Assembly (NCBI RefSeq): GCF_900172235.1
Contig: NZ_FWFQ01000009.1
Coordinates: forward strand, 62,001-126,000
Direction of reading: 5' to 3'
DNA from: Pseudoruegeria aquimaris
Lineage (GTDB): Bacteria > Pseudomonadota > Alphaproteobacteria > Rhodobacterales > Rhodobacteraceae
DNA length: 64,000 nucleotides
The translations under genes and the position numbers were made by a program. Of this stretch, positions 38,657 through 47,315 are shown piece after piece (the first letter of the stretch is position 1; each line of letters begins with the position of its first letter). A model generated the notes under the pieces. The model ran no database searches. It had not been told where the DNA came from and worked only from the letters and a program-made list of their open reading frames with translations.

Positions 38657-39193
38657 ATGCCGGCCACATGGCTTGAATATCCTGAAGGGGCCCCGGAGCA
38701 ATCCGGGGCCCCTTTCCGTGAGGGCCACGCCCTGCCCCGCGTGCGCCTGCTGCTGGAGCCGCATCAATCGCTCACGCCGCGCGGCTTCGTGATCTTCATC
38801 GGTGCGACGGCGGCGCTCTTCCTGCTGCCGCTTCTGGCGGTGCTGGGCTCGCCGGTGCTCTGGGGGCTGCTGCCCTTCTTCGCGCTCGCCGTCGGCGGCG
38901 TCTGGTATGCGATCCGGCGCAACCAGCGCGACGCCGCGATCACCGAGGAACTCACCCTCTGGCCGGACCGCGCGCTGCTGCGCCACATCGCGCCGCGGGG
39001 GCCGGAGCGGACATGGGAGGCCAACCCCTACTGGATCAGCGTGGAGCTGGTGGAGCGCGGTGGCCCGGTGCCCAACTACATCGTGCTGAAAGGCGGTCCG
39101 CGCCCGGTGGAGATCGGCCGTTTCCTGAGCGAGGAGGAACGCGTGCAGCTGGCGGCGGATCTGCGCCTCTGGCTCGGGCGTCTGGGGAACTGA
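38657..39193 (+). CDS. DUF2244 family membrane protein
   Basis: 178 residues. An N-terminal variable part is followed by LLLEPHQSLTPRGFVIFIG, two membrane helices (about 45-62 and 66-82), then TEELTLWPDRALLRHIAP and WEANPYWISVELVE, which fit DUF2244. Function is unknown. It follows ctaD by 38 bases. A terminator-like hairpin lies at codons 10-20, so expression may be partly cut off from ctaD; a later in-frame GTG (near VRLLLEP) would avoid it, but MPATWLEYPE resembles the family's usual beginning. Confidence 0.8.
   Translation: MPATWLEYPEGAPEQSGAPFREGHALPRVRLLLEPHQSLTPRGFVIFIGATAALFLLPLLAVLGSPVLWGLLPFFALAVGGVWYAIRRNQRDAAITEELTLWPDRALLRHIAPRGPERTWEANPYWISVELVERGGPVPNYIVLKGGPRPVEIGRFLSEEERVQLAADLRLWLGRLGN
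38686..38715 (+). terminator. Terminator-like hairpin inside the DUF2244 start
   Basis: AGGGGCCCCGGA (38686-38697) and TCCGGGGCCCCT (38702-38713) are perfect 12-bp arms with a 4-base loop, followed by TT. It lies 68 bases after the ctaD stop and overlaps the first 20 codons of the next ORF. Confidence 0.7.
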
Positions 39194-39595
39194 CCAGAGC
39201 CAGAGGCACATGAAGAAGGCTGGTGCCCTCCCCGTTTCGCCGCGCGCCGCCGGATGGCAGGACACCAGGAGCAGTGCGGGCCGCAGCCGGATGCCCAGAG
39301 GGGACACAGGGCGGGCGGCGGCCGGCACAAGGCCATCCATGCGCGCGATGCGCTTTTTCGAAAGTTCTGCTCGCACGGGCCGTGCCCCATCGCCCTCCCG
39401 CACGGGAAAACGAGCGGGGTTGGAAGTGGCGGGCTAGGACCACGGGGGCCGCGCCTTTCGAAAATCGGCGCCCCAGCGGGCGGGAATGAAACCCGGATGC
39501 GGCGCCTGCCACTGTCTAGCCCGAAAGATGTGAACCAACCGTTAGCGGGAAAGCGCCGCCGCGTTAACGCGGGGGCAGCTGGGCGCGCTGCCGCC
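39194..39595. other. 402-base stretch with no convincing gene
   Basis: Open frames exist on both strands because of the GC content, but all are Arg/Ala/Pro-rich without family motifs or ribosome sites. I see no tRNA or clear terminator. It separates the ctaD-DUF2244 pair from a convergent membrane gene. Confidence 0.5.
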
Positions 39596-39997
39596 TCAGC
39601 GCCCGAGGCCCTGCACCCGCACGCGCCCCGGCGTTCGGCGCATCGCGCCACGGGCCGGCGGCGCACGGCGGCGGGCGTCGCGCGGCAGCGCCGGAACCGC
39701 ACCGGCGGCCGCCTGCCCCCGCTTCCGGCGCGCCAGCCGCAGGGCGATCCCCACGGTGCCGAGCGCGATCCAGAGCACCTGGATCATGGCCGAGGCGAGG
39801 TTGAAATCCCGCGTCAGGCTCACCAGCACGCAGGCCGCCGCCGCCATGTTCACGAGGAAATAGCCGATGCAGCGGCTGTCGGTGCGCTGGAGCACCAGCA
39901 GGCAGTAGTTGCCTACGTAGAGGCAGACGCCGGCCACGCCGACGACCGCGGGCCCCTGAAGGGCCAGAACCTGCAAAGCCGACTCGAACAAACCCAT
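39596..39997 (-). CDS. CBU_0592-like small integral membrane protein
   Basis: 133 residues from MGLFESALQVLALQG; a GTG seven codons earlier is possible. Three hydrophobic helices (about 10-28, 36-54, 58-78) include YVGNYCLLVLQRTDSRCIGY and FLVNMAAAACVLVSLTRDFN, then ASAMIQVLWIALGTVGIA. This matches small membrane proteins named after Coxiella CBU_0592. The Arg/Ala/Pro-rich last 45 residues look like unstructured cytoplasmic tail. Function unknown. Confidence 0.7.
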   Translation of the reverse strand: MGLFESALQVLALQGPAVVGVAGVCLYVGNYCLLVLQRTDSRCIGYFLVNMAAAACVLVSLTRDFNLASAMIQVLWIALGTVGIALRLARRKRGQAAAGAVPALPRDARRRAPPARGAMRRTPGRVRVQGLGR

Positions 39998-40130
39998 CCG
40001 CCCACCCACCGAAACCACATCACCGGGAAACCTTGGTGCGCGGAAGGTGCCCGACGCGCCGCTTCACGGGCGTCAGGGGGCCGTGAGGCCGGCAATCGCG
40101 ATCCGCTCACGCCCCTATGCGAAGGGCATG

Positions 40131-40160
40131 AAAAAGCCCGGCGCGCTGGCCGGGCTTTCC
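40131..40160 (-). terminator. Terminator of the FabMG-like gene
   Basis: Minus strand: AAAGCCCGG and CCGGGCTTT arms around an 8-base GC loop, ending in a five-T run. It lies 34 bases after the stop of the 438-residue gene. Confidence 0.85.
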
Positions 40161-40193
40161 GCAGGTTCGGTCTGGCTGGCGCTGCTGCCGGCG

Positions 40194-41510
40194 TCAGCCC
40201 GGCAGCCCGGTGACGCCCAGCGTCTTGGACACCACGTCATGGCCCATCCAGTAGGCGGCGCTGTCGGCCGTCCAGCTTTGGTGCAGCATGATGTGGCCGC
40301 AGGCGGTGAAGACGAGCTGGCTCAGGTAGCTCGTCATCAGATCGTCGCTGTCCTTGTGCATGGCGCGCAGTTCGGCGGAGCTGCCGAGCATGATGTCCAT
40401 CTGCTCCTGGGTGTTGTGCTGCGGCCAGTTCTCGAAGACGCGCATGTACTGCGTCGCCGGATCGGCGTGGTAGGTGTCCAGGATCTCCTGCACGCGGGCC
40501 AGCGCGGCCTCGCCGTCGGTCAGCTTGGCTGCGCAGTTGGCCTTGACCGTTGCGGAGAGCGGCGCGCTTTCGGCCTCGTGGTCCAGCGCGTTCAGCAGCC
40601 GGTAGAGCGGCAGCTCCACGCCCACGAAGACGCCGGAGGAGTTCGTCAGGATCTCGGGCGCGTTGTAGACGGAGACGTTCACGCCCGTGGCGCGGGCCTC
40701 CGCGGCGAGATCCTCGAGCTTCATCTTGGCGAACCCCTGCAGGTAGGGCGCGTAGGTCTGCCATTGGTAGCTGCCGTCGATCAGGCATTCGGTGCCGTGG
40801 TAGCCGTAGGCCACGTAGTTCACGCGCCCGCCCTTGGCCTCGATCTCGGCGCGCAGTTCGGCGGAGCCCTCCACGAGGTGCTTCAGGGTGCGCGCGGTGA
40901 CCTCCTCGAAGGAGATCTCGCAGGCCCGCCCGATCGGGGAGTTCCAGTAGGTCTCGGAGGATTGGAAGCGCGCGCCCGTGCCCTTGAACACCCGGTTGGA
41001 CACCGACAGCACCCGCTTGGACGCCGGAATGCCGCCCGCCATCGTGTGGGCGAAGAGCACGTTGGCCCCCTCGGGCAGATGCGGCTTGAGCGCCGCCATG
41101 AACGCGGCAACGCTGGCCTTGAACCTGGCCTCGCCCTTCTGGCGGGTCTCCTCGATGGCCGCCATGTCGAGGCTGCCGTTCTCCCAATCCTTGCCCAGCG
41201 CGTTGAGGCGGTCGGAAAGCGTCAGCCCGTCGGAGCCCTTCTCCTTGTCGAAACCCGCTTCCAGCGGCACGTTGATGATCGGGCCGTGGCCCTTCTCGGC
41301 CAGTTCCGCATCGGTCAGCGGGCGCAGGTTGCCTTCTGCGTCCCGGCGCCCGACGGTGCCGTAGAGCACGGTCATCCCCGCCTTCTCCGCGGCGTCGATC
41401 AGCCCGTTCACGTAGCCGCGCCCGAAGACCTCGCCGAAAACGACGAGCACATCACCGGCGCCATAGCCTGCGGGGGCCGGAACTTTGCGAATTGGGTTCA
41501 GGGGAGTCAT
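40194..41510 (-). CDS. Enoyl-ACP reductase FabMG-like protein
   Basis: 438 residues, soluble, no signal peptide. The N-terminal part resembles a nucleotide-binding start (VLVVFGEVFGRGYVNGLIDA) and HTMAGGIPASKRVL. A later stretch, QTYAPYLQGFAKMKLEDLA, has a Tyr eight residues before a Lys (Y-x8-K), like the FabV-type enoyl reductase pair. I recall this family under the name 'enoyl ACP reductase FabMG family', but I cannot confirm activity. Monocistronic with its own terminator. An alternative is an uncharacterised SDR-like protein without ENR function. Confidence 0.5.
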   Translation of the reverse strand: MTPLNPIRKVPAPAGYGAGDVLVVFGEVFGRGYVNGLIDAAEKAGMTVLYGTVGRRDAEGNLRPLTDAELAEKGHGPIINVPLEAGFDKEKGSDGLTLSDRLNALGKDWENGSLDMAAIEETRQKGEARFKASVAAFMAALKPHLPEGANVLFAHTMAGGIPASKRVLSVSNRVFKGTGARFQSSETYWNSPIGRACEISFEEVTARTLKHLVEGSAELRAEIEAKGGRVNYVAYGYHGTECLIDGSYQWQTYAPYLQGFAKMKLEDLAAEARATGVNVSVYNAPEILTNSSGVFVGVELPLYRLLNALDHEAESAPLSATVKANCAAKLTDGEAALARVQEILDTYHADPATQYMRVFENWPQHNTQEQMDIMLGSSAELRAMHKDSDDLMTSYLSQLVFTACGHIMLHQSWTADSAAYWMGHDVVSKTLGVTGLPG

Positions 41511-41710
41511 TGTCGAAAACCTTCGCTGGTGATCATGTGTTCCATGGTTCCGCAGCGTAAACGCCGCGCGTGTCCGGACGACAACTGCAACGGCGGGCTG
41601 CCGCCGTCAAGCGCAGTTGCGCGCCGCGGCGCACAATGTGGCCGATGCGCCCCGCCGCGAAACCGGCGCGCACGGGCGCCGGAAGCGGCGGGCGAGCGCC
41701 GCCCGCCGGC

Positions 41711-42169
41711 TCAACCGAGGCGGTCCTTCAGCATCCCGCCGACCTTCCCGAAATCCATCTGGCCGGTGTATTTGCCCTTCAGCACGCCCATCACCTTGCC
41801 CATGTCGCGGATCGACTCGGCGCCGGTTTCGGCGATGGCGGCATCGATGGCGGCGGCGATTTCCGCGTCCGAGAGCTGGCGCGGCAGGAAATCCTCGATC
41901 ACCGCGATCTCGGCCCGTTCCTTCTCGGCCAGTTCCAGCCTCCCGCCCTCTTCGTAGGCGCGCGCGCTCTCCTGGCGCTGCTTAACCATTTTCCCAAGGA
42001 TTCCAAGGATGTCGGCATCGGAGACTTCCCCCTCGCCGGTTTCGCCCCGCAGGGCGATGTCCTTGTCCTTGATGGCGGCGTTGATGAGCCGCAACGTGGA
42101 GAGCCTGCCGGCATCCTTGGCCTTCATCGCCTCCTTGAGCGCGGCGCTGATCTGTTTTCTCATGTTCAT
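41711..42169 (-). CDS. GatB/YqeY domain protein
   Basis: 152 residues from MNMRKQISAALKEAMK. The charged helical first half (KDAGRLSTLRLINAAIKDKD, VKQRQESARAYEEGGR) and the second half (IEDFLPRQLSDAEIAAAI, DMGKVMGVLKGKYTG) fit YqeY, which resembles the tail of GatB. The family is thought to touch tRNA metabolism, but its exact role is not set. It is divergent from carA, as is common in alphaproteobacteria. Confidence 0.9.
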   Translation of the reverse strand: MNMRKQISAALKEAMKAKDAGRLSTLRLINAAIKDKDIALRGETGEGEVSDADILGILGKMVKQRQESARAYEEGGRLELAEKERAEIAVIEDFLPRQLSDAEIAAAIDAAIAETGAESIRDMGKVMGVLKGKYTGQMDFGKVGGMLKDRLG

Positions 42170-42361
42170 CGGTCTGGCTGTCCCCAAGCGTTCCGAAGTT
42201 TCCCCAAAGCCTGAACCTTAGCCCGAAGGCGCCGGCAAGACAATGGCGGCACAGCCTCGCAAGCTATTGTTTTCATTGCATTTTCAAATTTGAGGTTTCG
42301 ACTTGACCAATGCCCCCGCTGCCCCTAGTTTCCCGACAATTTTGTGCCGAGGAGTCCCGTG

Positions 42362-43540
42362 ATGTCTGCCGCTGCCAGCGCCCTGTTCACCCCCACCAAG
42401 CCAACGGCCTGCCTTGCACTGGCCGACGGAACACTGTTCTACGGATACGGCTTCGGGGCGGAGGGCAGCACCCAGGCCGAGCTTTGCTTCAACACGGCGA
42501 TGACGGGCTACCAGGAGATCATGACCGATCCCTCCTACGCCGGCCAGATCGTCACCTTCACCTTCCCCCACATCGGCAACACCGGCGTGAACCCGGAAGA
42601 CGACGAAACCACCGATCCGGTGGCCGACGGCATGGTTGTGAAATGGGATCCCACCGAGCCCTCCAACTGGCGCAGCACCGAAGAGCTGGGCGCCTGGCTC
42701 GCCAAGCGCGGCCGCATCGGCATCGGCGGCATCGACACCCGCCGCCTGACCCGCGCCATCCGCCAGCAGGGTGCGCCCCACGTGGCGCTGGCCCATGACG
42801 CTCAGGGCAATTTCGACATCGAGGCCCTCGTGGCCAAGGCCCGCGCCTTCAAGGGGCTGGAAGGGCTCGATCTCGCCAAGGACGTCACCTGCGCCCAATC
42901 CTACAAGTGGGATGAAATGCGGTGGGCCTGGCCCGAGGGCTACAGCCGGCGCAGCGCGCCCGGCCACAAGGTGGTGGCGCTGGACTTCGGCGCCAAGCGC
43001 AACATCCTGCGCTGCCTCGCCTCCGCCGGCTGCGACGTGACCGTCCTGCCCGCCACCGCCACCGCCGAGGAGGTGCTGGCGCACGCGCCGGACGGCGTCT
43101 TCCTGTCCAATGGCCCGGGCGATCCGGCGGCCACCGGTGAATACGCGGTGCCGATGATCCGCGAGATCCTCGAGAAGACGGATCTGCCCGTCTTCGGCAT
43201 CTGCCTCGGCCACCAGATGCTCGCGCTCGCGCTCGGTGCGCGCACGATCAAGATGAACCACGGCCACCACGGGGCCAACCACCCGGTGAAGGATCTGGAA
43301 ACCGGCAAGGTGGAGATCACCTCGATGAACCACGGCTTCACCGTGGACAGCCAGAGCCTGCCCGAAGGCGTGGTGGAAACCCATGTCTCGCTGTTCGACG
43401 GCTCCAACTGCGGCATCCGCATCGCCGATCGCCCCGTGTTCTCGGTGCAGTATCACCCCGAGGCCAGCCCCGGCCCGCAGGACAGCTACTACCTGTTCGA
43501 GCGCTTCGCCGAGGCCATGAGCGCCCGCGCCGCCGGCTGA
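42362..43540 (+). CDS. carA: Carbamoyl phosphate synthase small subunit
   Basis: 392 residues from MSAAASALFTPTKPTA with GAGGAG eight bases upstream. The N-terminal CPSase domain has LADGTLFYGYGFGAEG and FNTAMTGYQEIMTDPSYAGQ. The glutaminase domain carries the nucleophile Cys (about 280) in VFGICLGHQMLALALG and the His-Glu pair in VQYHPEASPG. It supplies ammonia to CarB for arginine and pyrimidine synthesis; carB is not adjacent. Confidence 0.96.
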   Translation: MSAAASALFTPTKPTACLALADGTLFYGYGFGAEGSTQAELCFNTAMTGYQEIMTDPSYAGQIVTFTFPHIGNTGVNPEDDETTDPVADGMVVKWDPTEPSNWRSTEELGAWLAKRGRIGIGGIDTRRLTRAIRQQGAPHVALAHDAQGNFDIEALVAKARAFKGLEGLDLAKDVTCAQSYKWDEMRWAWPEGYSRRSAPGHKVVALDFGAKRNILRCLASAGCDVTVLPATATAEEVLAHAPDGVFLSNGPGDPAATGEYAVPMIREILEKTDLPVFGICLGHQMLALALGARTIKMNHGHHGANHPVKDLETGKVEITSMNHGFTVDSQSLPEGVVETHVSLFDGSNCGIRIADRPVFSVQYHPEASPGPQDSYYLFERFAEAMSARAAG

Positions 43541-43678
43541 GGCGCCGCGCGGCACCCCTCCCCGCTTGCCTGGCATGGGCCCGGAGGGTCAGCGAAGCAC
43601 TTAAACCGGCGTTAACCTCGCGTCCCTAGACTGGCGGCGCCGCAGCACTTCGGCGGTCCACCCGTTCCAGGAGATGCG

Positions 43679-45616
43679 ATGCCCCGATCTCCCCTGCGCC
43701 TCGTGCCGGCTGCAACCGGCACGCCGGAAACCACGCCCCGGCCCGGCAGCGCCACGGCCCGCCCGATGGCGCCGCTCTCGGAGTGTCTCGTCGAATACGG
43801 CGGCGTGGATCCGGGCGATCTGGCCCGCGCGCTGGCGCTGCGCCAGCGCGAAGAGGCCGACACCCCAGAAATCCTGCTCGCGAACGGCTGGATCAGCGAA
43901 GACGGGCTGATGCTGGCGATGTCCCGCCGCTGGGGCTGCCCGGAGGTCGATCTCGATACCGAGCCGCCCGATCCCGGCCTCGTGCGCCGCCTCGGCGGCT
44001 CCTTCTGCCTGAAGAACGGCTGCGTGCCCTGGCGGCGCCTCGGAAACGGCATCGTGCTGGCCACCTCGCGGCCCGAGCAGTTTGCCGCGCTGCGCCGCAG
44101 CCTGCCGCCTTCGCTGGGGCCGGTGCACATGGTGCTGGCGCGGCAGGCGGCGGTGCGCCGGGCGGTGGCGCAGGCCATGGGTTCGGCGCTCGTGGCCAGC
44201 GCGGAGGCCCGCGTCATGCAGCGCGAAAGCTGCCGCCGCTGGGCGCAGCCCGCGCCCCTGATGCGCTCCGTGCTCGCGGTCTTCCTCACAGCCGCGCTGC
44301 TCTACCCCGCCCAGGCGCTCGTGGCGCTGTTCCTGCTGGCCTGCCTCAGCCTCGTCGCGCTCACCGCGCTCAAGATCGCCGCCGCCGTGGCCGCTCCGAA
44401 ACCGGCGCCCGCGCCGGGGGCGACCGAGGTGCTGGCGGCGCGCGCGGCGCCGCCCCCCAGCATCGCCCGGCTGCCCATCGTCTCGATCCTCGTGCCCCTG
44501 TTCAAGGAACGCCGCATCGCCGAGCACCTGCTCGCCCGCCTCGAAGCGCTGGACTACCCGCGCGAGCTGCTCGACGTGATCCTCGTCCTCGAAGAGGACG
44601 ATTTCACCACCCGCGCCACGCTCTCGCGCATCCAGCTTCCGCCCTGGGTCAGCATCGTGCCGGTGCCGCGCGGCCGCGTGCGCACCAAGCCCCGCGCAAT
44701 GAACTACGCGCTGGATTTCTGCCGCGGCAGCCTCATCGGCATCTACGACGCCGAGGATGCCCCGGCACCTGGGCAGATCCATGCGGTGGTGAAACGCTTC
44801 CACGAACGCGGCCCCGAGGTGGCCTGCCTTCAGGGCATCCTCGATTTCTACAATGCCGAACGCAACTGGCTGGCGCGCTGCTTCACCATCGAATACGCCA
44901 CCTGGTTCCGGGTGATCCTGCCGGGCCTCTGCCGCCTCGGCCTCGTGATCCCGCTCGGCGGCACGACGCTCTTCTTCCGCCGCGCCGCGCTGGAGGACCT
45001 GGGCGGCTGGGACGCCCACAACGTGACGGAAGACGCCGATCTCGGCCTGCGGCTGGCCCGCCACGGCTACCGCGCCGAAACCCTCACCACCGTCACCCGC
45101 GAAGAGGCCAACGCCCGCGCCCTGCCCTGGATCAAGCAGCGCTCGCGCTGGATCAAGGGCTATGCCGTCACCTATGCCGTGCACATGCGCAACCCGGCGG
45201 CGCTGCTGCGCGATCTCGGCCCCTGGCGTTTTCTCGGGGTGCAGGTGCTCTTTGCCGGGTCGCTGATGCAGGTCTGGCTGGCGCCCCTGCTCTGGAGCTG
45301 CTGGCTGATGTTCTTCGGCCTGCCGCACCCGGTGTCATCGCTGCTGCCGCCGGCGCTGATCTGGGCCGCCGTCGGCCTGTTTCTCGCCGCCGAGGTGAGC
45401 AACATCACCATCGGTGCGGTGGCGGTATTGCGCCGGGGCGCGGGCTGGCTGGTGAAATGGGTGCCGACGCTGCACTTCTACCATCCGCTGGGCACCTTCG
45501 CCGCCTACAAGGCCGCCTTCGAGCTGATCCGCGATCCCTTCTACTGGGACAAGACCGACCACGGCGATCATGGCGGGGCCGCTAGCCCAGAAGCTCCTTC
45601 TTCGCGTCCTGCTTGA
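43679..45616 (+). CDS. Family 2 glycosyltransferase with N-terminal MshEN (type II secretion E-N) domain
   Basis: 645 residues, GGAG six bases before the ATG. Residues about 31-165 look like an MshEN domain (LARALALRQREE, ILLANGWISEDGLMLAMSRRWG), a fold that binds c-di-GMP in MshE-type ATPases. Two membrane helices follow (about 200-240), then a GT2 core: IVSILVPLFKERR (about 265), catalytic DAEDAP (about 357), TEDADLGLRLARHGY and QRSRWIKG (about 486), with more helices at the end. It resembles processive polysaccharide synthases, so c-di-GMP-gated exopolysaccharide production is a fair inference. Confidence 0.85.
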   Translation: MPRSPLRLVPAATGTPETTPRPGSATARPMAPLSECLVEYGGVDPGDLARALALRQREEADTPEILLANGWISEDGLMLAMSRRWGCPEVDLDTEPPDPGLVRRLGGSFCLKNGCVPWRRLGNGIVLATSRPEQFAALRRSLPPSLGPVHMVLARQAAVRRAVAQAMGSALVASAEARVMQRESCRRWAQPAPLMRSVLAVFLTAALLYPAQALVALFLLACLSLVALTALKIAAAVAAPKPAPAPGATEVLAARAAPPPSIARLPIVSILVPLFKERRIAEHLLARLEALDYPRELLDVILVLEEDDFTTRATLSRIQLPPWVSIVPVPRGRVRTKPRAMNYALDFCRGSLIGIYDAEDAPAPGQIHAVVKRFHERGPEVACLQGILDFYNAERNWLARCFTIEYATWFRVILPGLCRLGLVIPLGGTTLFFRRAALEDLGGWDAHNVTEDADLGLRLARHGYRAETLTTVTREEANARALPWIKQRSRWIKGYAVTYAVHMRNPAALLRDLGPWRFLGVQVLFAGSLMQVWLAPLLWSCWLMFFGLPHPVSSLLPPALIWAAVGLFLAAEVSNITIGAVAVLRRGAGWLVKWVPTLHFYHPLGTFAAYKAAFELIRDPFYWDKTDHGDHGGAASPEAPSSRPA

Positions 45617-46232
45617 GGCGCGTCTCGAAGGCCTGCGACAGGTGGCGGCGCAGGGCGGCATAGGCGGCATCACCATCGCCGGCCGCGATCGCCTCCACGA
45701 TGGCGCCATGCTCCGCCAGCGCGGTTTCGCCGCGCCCTTCGGCCGCCAGCGAGGTGGTGGCCATGAGCGCCATGGTGCGGTGCACGAGATCCAGCTGCTG
45801 GACGAGGTAGCGGTTGTGGCTGGCCAGGTGGATCTGCTTGTGGAAACGCCGGTTCGCCCGTGAAAGCGCCTCCGGATCATCCATGAAGGCCTGATCCTCG
45901 ATCACCATGTCGCGCAGCACCTTCACCTCCTCCGGCGTGGCGTGGCGCGCGGCCAGCCGCGCCGCCAGCCCCTCCAGCTCGCTGCGCACGGCATAGAGCT
46001 CGGCCATCTGGTTGTGATCCAGCGAGGCGACGATCAGCGAGCGGCCGTCCCGCGTGAGCAGGGATTGCGTTTCCAGCCGCTGCAAAGCCTCCCGGATCGG
46101 CGTGCGCGACACGCCGAAGCGATCGGCCAGTTCGCTTTCCACCAACCGGTCGCCGGGCTTGTAGATGCCCACGTCGATGGCTTCGAGGATCAGCGCGTAG
46201 GCATCCTTGTTCTGCGGTTTCGTCTCGGCCAT
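45582..46232 (-). CDS. GntR family transcriptional regulator (FadR/FCD subfamily)
   Basis: 216 residues from MAETKPQNKDAYALILEAID; a longer in-frame start at 46262 lacks support. The winged helix is clear: GDRLVESELADRFGVSRTPI and REALQRLETQSLL (about 27-65). The C-terminal FCD ligand domain (about 90-210) has LEGLAARLAARHATPEE and the metal-type NRRFHKQIHLASHN. Target unknown. Its 3' end overlaps the glycosyltransferase 3' end by 35 bases, convergently. It is divergent from the HAD gene. Confidence 0.9.
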   Translation of the reverse strand: MAETKPQNKDAYALILEAIDVGIYKPGDRLVESELADRFGVSRTPIREALQRLETQSLLTRDGRSLIVASLDHNQMAELYAVRSELEGLAARLAARHATPEEVKVLRDMVIEDQAFMDDPEALSRANRRFHKQIHLASHNRYLVQQLDLVHRTMALMATTSLAAEGRGETALAEHGAIVEAIAAGDGDAAYAALRRHLSQAFETRLKQDAKKELLG

Positions 46233-46338
46233 GGCTCTCGAAAAATCCCCTGTTTGCGCCACCCTAGGGCGGGATGCCGCAGAGGATCAAGACGTGGCTC
46301 CGATTGAACCCCGCCCCGCGGCGTTTTACCATGGCGCC

Positions 46339-46998
46339 ATGATTTCCGCTTCCTTCTCCCACGTCCGCCACTGGGTGTTCGATCTCGACAACACGCTCTA
46401 TCCGCCACAGGCGCGGCTGTTCGACCAGATCGAAACCCGGATGACAGCCTACGTCATGGATGCGCTCGGCGTGCCGCGCGCCGAGGCCGACCGTCTGCGC
46501 CGCCGCTACTGGGCCCTGCACGGCACCACTCTGGCGGGGCTGATGGCCGAACACGGGGTCGATCCCGTGCCCTACCTCGAGGACGTCCACGACATCAGCC
46601 TCGACCACCTCGAACCCGATCCGCGCCTCGCCGCCCTGATCCGCGGCCTGCCGGGGCGCAAGATCGTCTACACCAACGGCAGCGCGCCCTACGCCGAACG
46701 CGTCGTCGCCGCCCGCGGGCTTTCGGGAGTCTTCGATGCGATCTACGGCGTGGAGCACGCCGGCTACCGCCCCAAGCCCGAAACCGGCGCCTTCGAGGCC
46801 GTCTTCGCCCGCGACGGCGTGCAGACGGAGGCCGCGGCCATGTTCGAAGACGATTCCCGCAACCTCCAGGCCCCCCACGCCATGGGGATGCGCACCGTCC
46901 ACGTGGCGCCGGAGCCCGAACCGGCCGCGCATATCCATCACCACACCGCCGACCTGGCCGACTTTCTGTCGCAGGTCGCCGGGGGCGAAACGCGCTAG
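46339..46998 (+). CDS. HAD-family pyrimidine 5'-nucleotidase-like phosphatase
   Basis: 219 residues from MISASFSHVRHWVFDLDNTL. Motif I is FDLDNTLYPP with the nucleophile Asp; then VYTNGSAPYAERV (motif II), KPETGAFEAV (motif III) and FEDDSRNLQAPHAMGM (motif IV). The DxDNTLYP form and cap region match the Sdt1-like pyrimidine 5'-nucleotidases. It probably dephosphorylates nucleoside or sugar phosphates in the cytoplasm. It starts a plus-strand run with an 80-residue membrane protein and a UbiH-type enzyme. Confidence 0.88.
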   Translation: MISASFSHVRHWVFDLDNTLYPPQARLFDQIETRMTAYVMDALGVPRAEADRLRRRYWALHGTTLAGLMAEHGVDPVPYLEDVHDISLDHLEPDPRLAALIRGLPGRKIVYTNGSAPYAERVVAARGLSGVFDAIYGVEHAGYRPKPETGAFEAVFARDGVQTEAAAMFEDDSRNLQAPHAMGMRTVHVAPEPEPAAHIHHHTADLADFLSQVAGGETR

Positions 46999-47044
46999 AA
47001 GACGCCTATATCCATGGTGAACACACAAGCGCACAGGACATATC

Positions 47045-47287
47045 ATGACGAGTATCGCCGCACGCCGCCCCTTCTGGCAGCGCCTGGTCTTTGCCCTTCC
47101 CGTCTTCGGCTGGATTCTGAAGGATTACCACGAGGGGCAGGATGCCAACATCTGGTATCACATCATCACGGTGGTCAGCCTCTGGCTGATTTCCGGCCTC
47201 ACCTTCGGCATCGTGGGGATCGCCATCCCGGCCGTGATGGCCGTGCCGGTGATGTTCCTCGTTTTGGTGCTGATCAGCCGCGGCTGA
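47045..47287 (+). CDS. Small two-helix membrane protein, 80 residues
   Basis: It begins MTSIAARRPFWQRLVFALPV, has FGWILKDYHEGQDANIWYHI as a conserved-looking loop, and then two hydrophobic segments (about 38-56 and 58-78). AGGACATATC precedes the ATG. I do not know a function. It lies 46 bases after the HAD gene and 28 before the ubiH-like gene, likely in the same transcript. Confidence 0.75.
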   Translation: MTSIAARRPFWQRLVFALPVFGWILKDYHEGQDANIWYHIITVVSLWLISGLTFGIVGIAIPAVMAVPVMFLVLVLISRG

Positions 47288-47315
47288 TGCGCCGCGCGCC
47301 CGCAGGGAGCCTTCG

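Noticed and set aside
42284-42293. TCAAATTTGA palindrome upstream of carA
   Set aside because: A 10-bp A/T palindrome in an A/T-rich promoter spacer is likely by chance; no second site supports it.
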